Positions 1 to 11,049 of a DNA stretch of 64,000 nt are shown here, piece after piece (positions within the stretch are counted from its first letter, which is position 1; each line of letters begins with the position of its first letter). This stretch comes from Micromussa lordhowensis. Lineage: Eukaryota > Cnidaria > Anthozoa > Scleractinia > Lobophylliidae. The translations under genes and the position numbers were made by a program. The notes below the pieces were generated by a model. The model was not told the DNA's origin. It saw only the letters and a program-made list of their open reading frames with translations, and searched no databases. The stretch lies in assembly GCA_964020085.1 (NCBI GenBank), contig OZ026601.1:25899914-25963913 (forward strand), in the 5' to 3' direction.

Positions 1-2890
1 TGGCTCAAAGATAACCCGCTTAGGTTGCAGTATGTAACTGTCCCGGGATACAGTCAAGTTTTCCGTAACCGCGACAGGTTTCGGGGCGGTGGCGTTGGTG
101 CTTACTTGAGAGATGGTGTCAGTTACAAAAGGAGAACCGACATAGAGAACATGGCTCCGGAGTTGGAACACTTATGGATAGAAATTCCCGTTCGTAACAG
201 GCACAGTAAAATGCTTCTAGGAGTGCTCTATCGCTCGAATTTCATCCAAGATTTCCATACATGGATTGACACTGTTGAGAGCTTGTTTAGCCAATTGAAT
301 GTTCTATGGGATGGTCTTCTCGTCGTAGCTGGTGATGTCAACATAGATATACTTACACCGGCTGCGCCTCAAGTGAGGAAGTACTGCGACATGTTGACAT
401 CTTTAAATTTGTACCAGCACGTGACAAAACCAACGCGAACCACGCCAACCTCTAGAACGCTCATAGATCACATCATCAGTAACACTCCCAACAGGATTAC
501 ATACTGTAATGTGTTGCCTTGTCCAACAATAAGTGACCACGATGCTCCTTACGCTTGCATTAACATTCGAGTTCCACGTTTCCAAACGCGTTATAAGCTG
601 TTGCGTAACGAAAAGCATTTCGACGAAGCAAAATTTAAGGAAGACCTGGGCGGTGTACCTTTCAGTACCGTCTTCTGCGTGGAAGAACCAAATGAGAAAC
701 TAGACATTTTCAACTCTCTCTTTAAATCCTGTCTTGAAAGGCATGCTCCTCTGTGCAGAACAAAGATAACTCGGCCACCTGCTCCTTGGTTAAATGAAGA
801 GGAAATAAGAAAACTACAAAGAGAGCGGAATAAACTTAGGCACTTGGCACACATGATCAACGCGCCAGGCATATGGGAAAAATTTCGGGATGTGCGAAAT
901 AGAATAAGAACAAAAACCAAAAGCGTTAAGCGCGCGTTTTACAAGAAGGCTTTGTCATCCAGTAAGCCAAAGGAACTGTGGAACACTATACATCGAATAT
1001 TGTATCCCAGTCTCCAACCCATTAGGGCGGATCCTGATGTGCTAAATGAGCACTTCAGTTCTACATGCCAGCGGTTACTTAACTCTGAAGCAAATTCTGA
1101 AAGCTCCCTTCGGGAGTATATAAATTCTCTTCCTAATAACACCGCTAGCTCATTTGCCTTACGCCCCGTCACTTATAGTATTCAAGTTGCTCACTACTAT
1201 GAGGATCGACTGTTCAACTGGTTGCGACCAAATTCCAAGCAAGTATCTTAAATTAAGTGCAGACATAATTTCTTCTCCTCTAACTCACATCCCATATGCT
1301 GAATTGTTTCATCAACACTAATACCTTTCCTGCCGCTTGGAAAACAGCTCGTGTTTCACCAATTCCGAAGGTTGACTTCCCAACGGAATCCGATCATTAC
1401 CGACCCATTGCCATTTTACCAGCTCTCTCCAAAGTTTATGAGAGACTGGTCCTAAGTCAAGTCTTGGAATATGTTGAACTCAAGCGGTTGTTCCAGGACA
1501 CCACTTCTGGTTATCGTAAGGGTCACTCAACGACGACCGTCCTTTTAAGAATCCGAGATGACATAATTCGAGCCATGAAGAAGGGTGAGCTCACACTTAT
1601 CGCATTCGCAGACTTTTCAGGCATTCGATACGGTTGATTATTCCATCGTCATCCGTAAGCTCCATGCAATTGGACTGTCTAAGACTGCCTTGCTGTGGAT
1701 CTTAAGCTACTTGTCAAATCGCCAACAATTTGTACAAGTTAATGACAAGCAATCACGCCTGAAAGATGTCTTGTTTGGTGTACCTCAGGGCTCTGTCTTG
1801 GGACCGGTGATCTTTAACCTTTATGCTAACGACATGCAAGACTGCTTAAGGGATGGCTCCACTTGCTTCCAGTATGCTTATGACACAACGGTGTTACTTC
1901 ATGCACCCCCAAAAGACCTCAAGGATTGTGTCAACAGGATGAACAATACCCTTCAAAGCATTGAGTCATGGGCTACTGATAGCAATTTACTTCTAAATGA
2001 AACCAAGACTAAGCAGATGCTGGTCACCACCAGGCAGATGTCTAGGGCGCATGACCTAAACGATTACACCCCTCCCCTGTCCTTAAAGAATAAAACAGTA
2101 GATAGAGTAGATAGGTTTAAATTGCTAGGGACTTTGCTTAGTGAGGACCTTAAGTGGACTGAGCACGTCAATAATGTGACATCATCGTGTTTTAGAGTGC
2201 TTGCAGTTCTGAGAAAGATTAAGAACATGACACCTCAGGAAACAAAAAAGTCACTGGTTCAAAGTCTTGTATTGTCCAAGCTAAGTTTTAATGACACGGT
2301 TACTTATCCTCTGCCGATGTTTCTCCAGAAAAGGATGCAGCGCGTACAGAATGCAGCAGCTGGCTTTGTATTGAATCATTATTGCTCAGAAAAAGATGTG
2401 TTAAAACTCGGCTGGCTACCTACACTAGAAAGTACTCAACTGAACATCCTAAAGCTCGGGCACCGTGCTCTTTACAACAACAACTGGCCCGAATACCTGA
2501 CACTCTCTAGACATAATCCCAGTCGCGCCTTACGACCAACTAGCACACCACTTTTGGAGATCTCCCTTTTAAAAGGAACATTTCAAGACTCCGTTGCAAA
2601 CTTGTACAATGATTTACCAGCCAGCATTAGTTCTATTCCAGATTACTGTCCTTTTGTTAAGGAAAGTGCCAGAATCCTAAAAGCTAAGGCTATTGTGCGG
2701 CTAGGTTAATTTCCATATCTGGTAATTTCATGATTTTATATTTTAATGTAAGTAATATGTAAAATGTATGAGTATATCGAAATAACTTTTTAATGTATTT
2801 TAGTTCCATTTAATTAATTAACAGATGCATGTAGAGCTACTCTGTAGAAATGCTGTTAATGAATCGTTATTATTATTATTATTGTTAGTT
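1..2890 (+). mobile_element. Non-LTR retrotransposon (LINE, CR1/L2/jockey-like), 5' end outside window
   Basis: The segment encodes the later part of an endonuclease (EEP) domain, a reverse transcriptase and the usual C-terminal region, all on the plus strand. After the last stop at 2709 there is a short AT-rich 3' UTR that ends in a (TTA)n run at about 2866-2885, the kind of simple-repeat tail carried by CR1/L2-type LINEs. The start of the element lies before base 1. No target-site duplication could be sought because one end is missing. The clade name is inference from the domain order and the tail. Confidence 0.85.
25..2709 (+). pseudogene. Broken LINE ORF2: endonuclease plus reverse transcriptase
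   Basis: The reading frame is open from the window start to 1251 (EEP endonuclease end, with GDVNIDIL and SDHDAP-like motifs, then a linker), then 1296-1637 and 1585-2709 (reverse transcriptase). Translations show at least three frame breaks. Near 1215 the frame changes before a TGCDQIPSKYLK stretch. Near 1285 it changes again just before the fingers region. At about 1618-1626 two bases seem to be missing in the F-A-D-F-S-K-A-F-D motif. The palm motif [10 protein letters not shown] is intact, but the catalytic box reads YAYD where YADD is normal, so one catalytic aspartate context is altered. It cannot make a working polymerase as it stands. No function other than retrotransposition is implied. 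Confidence 0.85.
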
Positions 2891-3380
2891 AACATCCGAC
2901 GCAAATTACCTCTCCTTTTGACGGCGATTTTCAGAGAATCCTTAAGTTGATCAGGTTTACTTACATCCATCATAATGAACTGGTGAATTCAACTCCCTTA
3001 AGAATTTCTGAAGATACGGCTCCACTCCACGTGCTATCAGTTCGTGTCACTCGTGTTTAACGAAGAAACGATAGATTCCCGATTCCCGGCACCATTTTGT
3101 GTAAACCACAAGACTGAATTTAATATAGAATCAGAAACTTCCGACGGAATAGAACGCAATGACAACACTTATGATAACGCAACGGGTACGAAACGAGTAC
3201 AAAGTTCCAACATGGAGGTCTCTCGTGCAGTTGAGCACGTTTTTCTGTTTTCTCTACACATGCGCAAAACGCACACCGCAGGTCAATAATATTGCAGTGA
3301 GGCTGGGTTGGTAGTCACCAAATGCCACAGGGCACGGTAAACTTTTTATATTTTTATATTTTTAATTTGTTACCAAACCA
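2891..3380. other. Unannotated spacer
   Basis: I see no gene, RNA or clear repeat here. A short open frame at 3044-3289 has no recognisable domain and is probably chance. Confidence 0.5.
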
Positions 3381-3418
3381 GGAGTCCTCCTATCACAAGC
3401 AGAGCTTTTTCAAGGCAA

Positions 3419-3489
3419 GCACTGGTGGTTCAGTGGTAGAATTCTCGCCTGCCACGCGGGAGGCCCGGGTTCGATTCCCGGCCAGTGCA
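3419..3489 (+). tRNA. tRNA-Gly (GCC)
   Basis: A 71-nt cloverleaf. The acceptor arms GCACTGG and CCAGTGC pair fully, the discriminator is A, the D arm is GTTCAGTGGTAGAAT, the anticodon loop is CTGCCAC (anticodon GCC), and the T loop is TTCGATT. A TTTT run two bases downstream can stop RNA polymerase III. All tRNA hallmarks are intact, so this copy could be expressed. Confidence 0.93.
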
Positions 3490-3763
3490 ACTTTTCCTTA
3501 TACAATGTTTTACTTTTGTTTACCTTTAACAGCCTTTCGTCTATTCCCATTATTAATCTATATTAAACTATTTCATTCCATCGTGACTAAGTTTTTCCGC
3601 TCCTGGTAAAATCAGCTTCCACAAACCCACATTTTTGGTCAAATTACAGTACAGTAAAAAAAAAGCATCCCCGTGACATTTGTTTAAATCAATTACTACT
3701 AGTTTTTTAGTTTGTTACCAAACCAGGCATCCTCTTGTCACAAGCAGGGGTTTTTCAAGGCAA

Positions 3764-3834
3764 GCACTGGTGGTTCAGTGGTAGAATTCTCGCCTGCCAC
3801 GCGGGAGGCCCGGGTTTGATTCCCGGCCAGTGCA
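3764..3834 (+). tRNA. tRNA-Gly (GCC), T-loop variant
   Basis: Same 71-nt sequence as the copy at 3419, except that the T loop reads TTTGATT where TTCGATT is expected. The changed base is the near-universal C56, which pairs with G19 and is part of the B-box promoter. This copy may therefore be weakly transcribed or unstable. A TTTT stop follows. Confidence 0.8.
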
Positions 3835-4106
3835 ACTTTTCCTTATACAATGTTTTATTTTGTTTAACTTTAACAGCCTTTCGTGTATTGCCATTATTAA
3901 TCTATATTAAACTATTTCATTCCATCGTGGCTAAGTTTTTCAGCTCCTGGTAAAATCAACTTCTACAAACAAAAATTTTTTGGTCAAATTACAGTACTGC
4001 AAAAAAAGCATTCGCGTGACATTTGTTTCAATCAATTACTACTAGTTTTTTAGCTTGTTACCAAACCAGGCATCCTCTTGTCACAAGCAGGGGTTTTTCA
4101 AGGCAA

Positions 4107-4177
4107 GCACTGGTGGTTCAGTGGTAGAATTCTCGCCTGCCACGCGGGAGGCCCGGGTTTGATTCCCGGCCAGTGCA
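4107..4177 (+). tRNA. tRNA-Gly (GCC), T-loop variant
   Basis: Third tandem copy. It shares the C56-to-T change of the 3764 copy, which suggests the two arose from one another after that mutation. The acceptor and anticodon arms are intact, and TTTT follows. Confidence 0.8.
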
Positions 4178-4359
4178 ACTTTTCCTTATACAATGTTTTA
4201 CTTTCGTTTACCTTAAACAGCCTTTCGTCTATTGCCATTATTAATATATATTAAACTATTTCATTCCATCGTGGCTAAGTTTTTCAGCTCCCGTTAAAAT
4301 CAGCTTCCACAAACCCAAATTTTTGGTCATATTACAGTACTGCAAAAAAAAGCATTCCC

Positions 4360-5160
4360 AGCTGCTTTCACAAGTGATATATTTTCATATTTTGATCCAT
4401 TGTGCTTGGCTAAGGTGTATGTTGGTTGCATACTCAAGTTCATGAGATTGAAAATTGTTTTCAGTTCAGTGAAACCCAAGTGTGAGAAAAGAGCATAACC
4501 ATTTGCTTAAATGATACCAGGTGGATGTTAAAATTAGTATAAAAAACACATAAGGTTGAAGTGGGCCGTTAATCACTTGATTTATACACAAATCAAACCA
4601 CTCCAGCGGGAGTTACATAACCAACAAGGTGTTAACAATTTGATGTGTGGAATTTGAGCAGCATTAGTGTCTGACAACAAGCTCTGTTTCCATAAAATCC
4701 GCAAAATCCGTAAAATCCGTCAACATACACAGATTTGTTCACGACATATTCCAGCTTCTGAAATCCACAGCAGCTGCAAGTTCCACTCTGCGGAAAGTCC
4801 TGTGTTATGGGTGGCTATAGCGGTTCTCACGGAATTTACGGAAAATTGGTATCAAAATTATACTTTACCAAAGTCTTTCTCAGTGAGGGTGGATATTACG
4901 GATTTCACGGAATTACCGGAAACGTGAACTCGAATGAGACAGTCAGAGACTTTCCCAATAGTGATGGATATGACGGTTTTTACGGAATTTGCGGAGAAAT
5001 GAATGTCTAAACAAGTAAATAAATAAACATATATTTAATATATTAATATTAAATATATGATTATTATTATTTTTTTTATTATTATATTATGATTATTATT
5101 ATTATTATAATTATTTTATGTTAATTTATTAGTAAATTTATTTATTTATCTATTTCAAGA
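4360..5160 (+). repeat. tRNA-unit body, copy A, with 9-bp periodic stretch
   Basis: This ~800-bp segment is found again at 7955-8640 (same strand) and, reversed, at about 20760-21480. It begins with cagctgctttcacaagtg, holds a run of AAAATCCGY 9-mers near 4687-4720 and a GGATTTCAC-type 9-mer run at 4807-5005, and ends in an AT-rich stretch (5015-5160). The three copies are nearly identical, so the duplication is fairly young or has been homogenised. Confidence 0.85.
4807..5010 (+). other. 67-residue glycine-repeat ORF in the repeat unit (uncertain coding)
   Basis: The frame MGGYSGSHGIYG... carries Gly every third residue in three short runs because the underlying DNA repeats every 9 bases. 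The copy at 8408-8611 has the same length and 59 or so matching residues. The inverted copy at about 20820-21010 has a TAG after roughly 43 residues. I know no family with this pattern. The periodic DNA explains the peptide without any need for coding, so I regard translation as unlikely. Confidence 0.25.
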
Positions 5161-5309
5161 GTGAGTATTGATTTTTATTTTCCATTTAATCCATGAAATC
5201 CGTAGTATCCACCCTAAGTTAGAAAGTCTTTCAGTACATTTCATTATGTATATTCATATACCACTTTTCTAATTTGGTGAAAGCCAAGAAAAATATAAAA
5301 CAAAACTGC

Positions 5310-5381
5310 AGGGGGCAACCGGGATTGAACCAGTGACCTCTCGATCTGCAGTCGAATGCTCTACCACTGAGCTATGCCCCC
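5310..5381 (-). tRNA. tRNA-Cys (GCA)
   Basis: A 72-nt cloverleaf read on the minus strand. The acceptor GGGGGCA pairs with TGCCCCC, the D arm is TAGCTCAGTGGTAGAGCA, the anticodon loop is CTGCAGA (anticodon GCA) and the T loop is TTCAATC. The only difference from the copy at 20407 noted in the T stem is a C-to-T that still allows a G-U pair. It lies about 1.1 kb after the third tRNA-Gly, on the opposite strand. Confidence 0.92.
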
Positions 5382-5717
5382 TTGACCAGAACAACGTTAT
5401 GCAGTTTCTATTCTTAGCCCATGATAACTAAGTACAAGTAAAACTGGTCGATCGAGAATTATTGTATATTTAAGATTGGCACGTACCGCAGTTTGAGAAA
5501 AACTTTATAAATGCAATATAATTCTTTTTCCGTGTTTGCAGAGCTACACCTAAACACTCGTGTGCTTGAGAGGGTTCTCAAACGTAATGAAAGCTTCGAC
5601 TGCGTCTTGCACAGTATTTGAATTATTTCAAATGAGTATGTAACTGACGCGAAGCGCGGGAAACGTGTGCGAGCGAGTATCGATTGTTTTTTGTTTTACT
5701 TCTGATCGATTGGATGA
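5382..5717 (+). repeat. tRNA-unit distal segment, copy A
   Basis: Matches 20085-20406 in reverse, and in part 22560-22840 and 23420-23600. Shared words include cgttatgcagtttctattct, gagagggttctcaaacgtaa and gaaacgtgtgcgagcgag. It separates the tRNA-Cys from the next tRNA-Gly unit. In this copy it is interrupted at about 5718 by a LINE. Confidence 0.8.
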
Positions 5718-7464
5718 CAAAATCAAGCCGGTCAAGCCTTTCATGCACTCAAAGAAAAACATCAGCCGGGATTCCATTCATATTAAAGAGGGTGATAGTC
5801 TTGTGGTTAACAAACTGGAAATAGCACAAATTTTTAGCGCGCACTTTTCATCCTTCTTGAAGGACAATGATAGCAATGGGCATCACAATGATAATTTTCG
5901 TTTTACCAGTCATCCAAGTATCTCTGCTATACAGACCCACTGCTCTGCGGAAGAAGCTTTCCAGTTTCGCTCTGTATGTCCACCTGAAGTCGAACTTATA
6001 CTTTAGTCACTTGATCCAAAAAAACAAACTGGTTATGATAAGATACCGCCAAGAACATTGCGGGATGGTGCTGATGCTCTTGCTTATCCGCTATCGCTTC
6101 TTATTAACAAGATTATTCATTCTGGCTCTGTGCCGGCTGCTTGGAAGCTGGCCGAAATCTGCCCCATCTTCAAAAAGGACGATCCTCATGATAAATCTAA
6201 CTATCGGCCAGTGTCGATTTTAGTTACTCTGGATAAAGTTTTTGAGAAGTGCCTTGCACGCCAACTCTCTGATTATTTTAGTTCTATTTTATCACCGTTT
6301 CTGTCTGGGTATAGACGGGGCTACAGCTGTGAGGCGGTACTTCTACGTTTGATTGAGGATTGGAGGAATGCACTTGACAATAAGTGTGTTGTTGGCGCAG
6401 TCTCAATGGATCTGAGTAAAGCTTTTGATATGATACCGCACGACCTCCTCCTCGCTAAGCTTGCTGCCTACGGTGTTGCTCCAGTCAGCCTGACCCTTCT
6501 ACACAGTTACCTTAGAGATAGGTCCCAGCGTGTCAGGATAGAAGATGTAACATCAGATGTTGTTGTTTTTTCTAAAGGTGTACCTCAGGGATCGGTGTTA
6601 GGGCCCCTTCTTTTTAATATTTTTCTTAATGATCTGTTCTATTTTATTAATCGTGCTAATTTGTCCAACTATGCTGATGATAACCAAATTTATTTTAGTG
6701 ATCGCGATCCTGAGGTGGTAAAGTCTTTAATCAATGGCGATCTCGCTGTTGCGAGTCGTTGGTTTGACGATAATAAGCTAGTGCTCAATCCCGAGAAATG
6801 TAAATGTATTATTCTTCCAAAAAACTATCCTTGCGATCTTTCCTTTAGTATTAGTGATGTACAGGTTCCTATCGTAGACCATTTAGAACTTTTAGGCGTA
6901 ACTATCGTTAATTCGCTAAATTTTAGTAAACACATTGGCAAGATTCCAAAGAAAGTTGGAAATCAGTTAGACGTTTTGTGCAGGCTAAAGAATACGCTTT
7001 CAACCTCTTCGAAGATGTGCCTCTACAACGCGTATGTAATGTCTTATTTTACTTACTGTTCAGCGATCTGGAATAATTGTAATGAGTCAGATAAGCAAAA
7101 GCTGGAAAGGCTTAATGTGAGAGCTCTAAGGTGTGTCTACAACAAACGGGTGCCCCTTCATGGTGATGATGACTACGGCTTAACTTTGTCCAATCGTCGC
7201 CTACAGGACATTGCCATATTAATTTTTAAAGCTGTAAATGGTCTGTTACCGGGATATATAAGTGATTTGTTCGTCGTACGTAATAATGTGAAGTGCCTGA
7301 GAGGTACCAACAAGTTAGTCGTCCCACGTAAAAAAACTTTAAACTTTGGCCTAAAATCTAAAACTTTTATAGGTCCCAAAGTGTGGAATTCTTTACCGGA
7401 TAAATTGCGTTCAACGAAAATAATTAAGGAATTTAAGAAGGCTGTGAGAGAACTACATTTATAA
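5718..7464 (+). pseudogene. LINE reverse transcriptase ORF, one nonsense codon
   Basis: The frame is open from the insertion junction to 7464 apart from one TAG at 6004-6006; the frame continues unchanged after it. Motifs in order: NYRPVS (fingers), MDLSKAFDMIPHD with the first catalytic Asp, [25 protein letters not shown] (catalytic YADD, intact), a KLVLNPEKCK thumb-side stretch and a C-terminal domain ending near FKKAVRELHL. The endonuclease part is missing because of 5' truncation. With one stop and no frameshift it is much younger than the LINE at 1-2890. The clade is CR1/L2/jockey-like by inference. Confidence 0.88.
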
Positions 7465-7686
7465 CGTATAGATTTATATGATTCATTGTAATAATTTTAA
7501 GATTTAGGATTGTATAATTATCATTATATTTAGATTGTTAGTTACTAATTGATCAAGTATGTATGCATTTATTTATTTTTTTTATTACTTATTTTACTTT
7601 TCTCGGCATATTAGCATGTATTTGCTAGGGGCCTAATCAGCCTCATCAACCCGAGTTGAAATAAAGTTATTAATTATTATTAAAAA
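5718..7686 (+). mobile_element. 5'-truncated LINE inserted inside a tRNA repeat unit
   Basis: The boundaries come from comparison with the uninterrupted paralogue at 22520-22600 (minus strand). There, gatcgattggat runs into agagttgcactagttatt with only a few bases between. Here the same two words lie at about 5706 and 7688, with a LINE between them. The element starts inside the linker before the reverse transcriptase and ends in a TTATTAATTATTATTAAAAA tail. It must have inserted after the repeat unit was duplicated. Confidence 0.85.
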
Positions 7687-7960
7687 AGTTGCACTAGTTA
7701 TTTTTATTCAAGGCAAGCACTGGTGGTTCAGTGGTAGAATTCTCGCCTGCCACGCGGGAGGCCCGGGTTCGATTCCCGGCCAGTGCAACTTTTCCTTCTA
7801 CAATGTTTTACTTTCGTTTACCTTTAACAGCCTTTCGTCTATCGCCATTATTAATCTATATTAAACTATTTCATTCCATCGTGGCTAAGTTTTTCAGCTC
7901 CTGGTAAAATCAGCTTCCACAAACTCTACAAACAGTACTGTAAAAAAAAAACATTCCCAG
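7687..7960 (+). repeat. tRNA-Gly repeat unit, copy after the LINE
   Basis: The lead-in agttgcactagttatttt, the tRNA-Gly and the trailing segment match the other units. The trailing part is shortened near 7930 and then runs into the unit body. Confidence 0.85.
7717..7787 (+). tRNA. tRNA-Gly (GCC)
   Basis: Identical in all cloverleaf elements to the copy at 3419, including the normal TTCGATT T loop, with TTTT downstream. Confidence 0.93.
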
Positions 7961-8640
7961 CTGCTTTCACAAGTGATATATTTTCATATTTTGATCCATT
8001 GCGCTCGGCTAAGGTGTATGTTGGTTGCATACTCAAGTTCATGAGATTGAAAATTGTTTTCAGTTCAGTGAAACCCAAGTGTGATAAAAGAGCATAACCA
8101 TTTGCTTAAATGATACCAGGTGGATGTTAAAATTAGTATAAAAAACACATAAGGTTGAAGTGGGCCGTTTATCACTTGATTTATTCACAAATCAAACCAC
8201 TCCAGCGGGAGTTACATAACCAACAAGGTGTTAACAATTTGATGTGTGGAATTTGGGCAGCATTAGTGTCTGACTACAATCTCTGTTTCCATAAAATCCG
8301 CAAAATCCGTAAAATCCGTCAACATACACAAAGATTTGTTCACGATATATTCCAGCTTCTGAAATCCACAGCAGCTGCAAGTTCCACTCTGCGGAAAGTC
8401 CTGTGTTATGGGTGGCTATAGCGGTTCTCACGGAATTTACGGAAAATTGGTATCAAAATTATACTTTGCCAAAGTCTTTCTCAGTGAAGGTGGATATTAC
8501 GGATTTCACGGAATTAACGGAAACGTGAACTTGAATGAGACAGTCAGAGACTTTCCCAGTAGTGATGGATATGACGGTTTTCACGGAATTTGCGAACAAA
8601 TGAATGACTAAACAAGTAAATAAATAAATATATATTTAAT
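7955..8640 (+). repeat. tRNA-unit body, copy B
   Basis: Second same-strand copy of the 4360-5020 segment, including the AAAATCCGY run at about 8292-8320 and the 67-residue glycine-repeat frame at 8408-8611. Unlike copy A, it is not followed by a tRNA-Cys; the AT-rich tail runs into the 3' end of the minus-strand LINE. Confidence 0.85.
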
Positions 8641-8765
8641 ATATTAATATTAAATATATTATTATTATTATATTATTATTACTATATTATATTAATTTAT
8701 TAATAAATTTATTTATTTATATATATATTTCTTTATTATTATTTATTTATTTATTTATTTAACAA
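8625..8765. repeat. AT-rich microsatellite tract
   Basis: Almost only A and T, with (TTA)n, (TA)n and (TTTA)n runs. The part from about 8730 probably includes the A-rich tail of the minus-strand LINE. Confidence 0.8.
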
Positions 8766-9639
8766 TACAATAGAGACATTACTTACAAGTTATAGCGAAA
8801 TTACATACAATATGAAACTACCTATAACACTACAAGTACTCTGAAAAACTGAAATACTAACCTTATTTACCAAAACAAAAACAAACAAAAACAAAAACAA
8901 AACTTAATAATTACAGTTTCTACAATTACAAATAATTATTGTTATTAACTAGAAAGCTAAAAGAAAACATTAAACAAGATAGAAAGGAAAATAAAAGTAT
9001 GCAACTACATGGCTTTGATTTTAACCTACTGAAGGTTTTCGATATCAAGTGAGAGTGTAAAGTGGAAAGAGGCCCAAGAGAAAAACTTACGAGGCATCGA
9101 AGGAGGTTACGAACGAAGAGAAATATTCTAAACTGGGGGCCTTATCTCTTACTCGACACATCCAGATGAAATATCTTGCTATTAAAAAATAGAGGTGAAT
9201 TGGCATTGGGTCTCAAACCAATTATGATTGAAAAGGTGAGCTCCGTATCCTGCATTGTTGCAAAGTTTTTGTCATTTATCAACCATTGCTTAAAATTTTG
9301 CCAAAAGCTTGAAGTGATGGTGCAAAACCAAAACAGGTGAGTTAAGTTTTCTAATTCAACTTCACAAAAGGTGCACCTATGGTTGCTTTTAATACCTATT
9401 TTCTTTAGAAAATCATTTGTTGCTAGTCGCCTATGCAGTAGTTTGAACTGAAAAGTGGTTAATTTAGTTATTTTGGTACAATTGAAAGGAAGTCGGTAAA
9501 CCAACTTCCAATCAATTGCTACGTCGTTCTCGAGCTCGCAGTCTTTAGACCATTTTTCTTGACTTCGGGTAGGACACTGTTTTTTGATACGAACTAGCCT
9601 CTCGTAGACCACTTTGTTGCACTTATGTCCAGTATTGAA

Positions 9640-9985
9640 CGCAGTTACAAATTTTGCAAATTTTACGATTTTTTTTTTTTAGCTTCAAATGTAACAAATT
9701 TTGCGAGCATTCGTTTAACTCTACAAGATATATGAAAAATCCGCTGCCTCAACGATTTTTCGGTACGTTGTGCCGAAATTTACAATTTTATGCTAATAGA
9801 TAGACGAGCAAGTGCCGGCTTGCGGATTTTACAAAAATTACAAAATTTACGATTTTTCGCTAACTTCACGATTTTTCAATGAGTCATTGTGAAATTTGCG
9901 ATTTTTTGCACTTCTTTGTAATGCAAATCCCATCCTCTAGTGCCGACCTGCGGATTTTACAAAATTTGCGATTTTTCGCAGTTAA
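9640..9985. repeat. Left subterminal 9-mer repeats of the 4.46-kb element
   Basis: Degenerate 9-base units of the type CGATTTTTC, CAAAATTTA and CGGATTTTA recur here. They are the inverted counterpart of the larger array at the right end. Confidence 0.7.
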
Positions 9986-10253
9986 TTAACATAACACAAA
10001 AAGACCGACAAAGACGACAAGCATGTTAATGTACTCTCTGGAACGATAAAGCAGGATGAAAATATGCCATTATATCGCATACATGTTACACACAAAACAA
10101 GATAACAAGCTGCATGTTCCCCTGGTTTAAGGCGTTTGTTTTGACCGAGTATCTTATTCAAAACGGGTTACGGAGAAAGCGAGCGGAATGATATGAAATT
10201 AACACAACACATCGCAAGCAAAACATTACACGAGATAAGCGTTTCTTGTTGCC

Positions 10254-10437
10254 CGAGTATCTATTCCACCTTCTTCTCAGCGTGCGTGTCTATAGAAAGA
10301 TAAAACGGGAGGAGAATATTCCATTCCACTGAACACTCTTTGTATTCGAGTATCTATTCCACCTTCTTCTAAGCGTGCGTGTCTATAGAGAGATAAAACG
10401 GGAGAATATTCCATTCCACTGAACACTCTTTGTATTA
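10254..10437 (+). repeat. Two tandem ~92-bp copies
   Basis: Each copy begins cgagtatctattccacct and ends actctttgtatt. They differ by a few substitutions and a 3-base indel (gggaggag / gggag). Confidence 0.9.
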
Positions 10438-10859
10438 ACCTTGTAGCGAAGCATTCATTCAACAAGTAAGCTTCTTAAAGAGTTATTAGTAGAAAGCTAA
10501 ACTGAAGACGCTCGTTTTTGAAACCCCGATGGCGTAGAATCGATATATTACTTTCAACAAGAATGTTTTCAAATGGTGCTACGCAGTCCCACAGTGTGGC
10601 GGACAAATATGAGATTATTGAAATACAAAAATGGATAACACAGTAATGTTTCACATGCTGCTCCCGCAGTCCCACAGTGGTCATGATTAACATAGTAACC
10701 ATATTATTAACATAGTGACTGTATATAAAAACCACGAATACACCTCGTTCTTTCATCCACTGTGGCGGACAAATATGAGAAGGGTAGTATTACTTCAGGA
10801 AAAGTGACGAGCAATATAAGATTATTGAAACACAAAAATGGATAACACAGTAACGGCTT

Positions 10860-11049
10860 GGTGTGCGACACTTGCAGACTGCAGACTGTAGACTTTTTAA
10901 CTAAAATATTTTATTCCCATTTCCATTACCAATAGCTAACTGTAAACAGGCTAACCTAGTGCTATTCAGGCTAACCTGACTGATACTCATGCTAACCAGA
11001 GTGCTATTTAGACCTAAATGTAGTCTGCAGTCTGCAAATGTCGCACACC
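10860..11049. mobile_element. Foldback (MITE-like) element, ~190 bp
   Basis: The ends are inverted copies over about 28 bp: GGTGTGCGACACTTGCAGAC at the left and, in reverse, GGTGTGCGACATTTGCAGAC at the right, each followed by TGCAGACT. The centre has three loose copies of a gctaacc(t/a)gag motif. No certain target duplication was found. Confidence 0.7.

Larger units (their letters stand above)
3365..4360 (+). repeat. Three tandem ~345-bp units, each with one tRNA-Gly
   Basis: The same block recurs three times at about 345-bp spacing: a lead-in containing the words accaggcatcctcttgtcac and ttcaaggcaa, a 71-nt tRNA-Gly(GCC), then cttttcctta, a stretch with ttaacagcctttcgt, and ctgcaaaaaaagcatt. 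tRNA starts are at 3419, 3764 and 4107. Single-base differences separate the copies, so this is a diverged tandem duplication. The same unit occurs at 7690-7930 and, reversed, at 18890-23400. Confidence 0.9.

Noticed and set aside
3322..3953. Frames such as STGGSVVEFSPATREARVRFPASATF repeated at many places
   Set aside because: These are translations through the tRNA-Gly gene and its flank.
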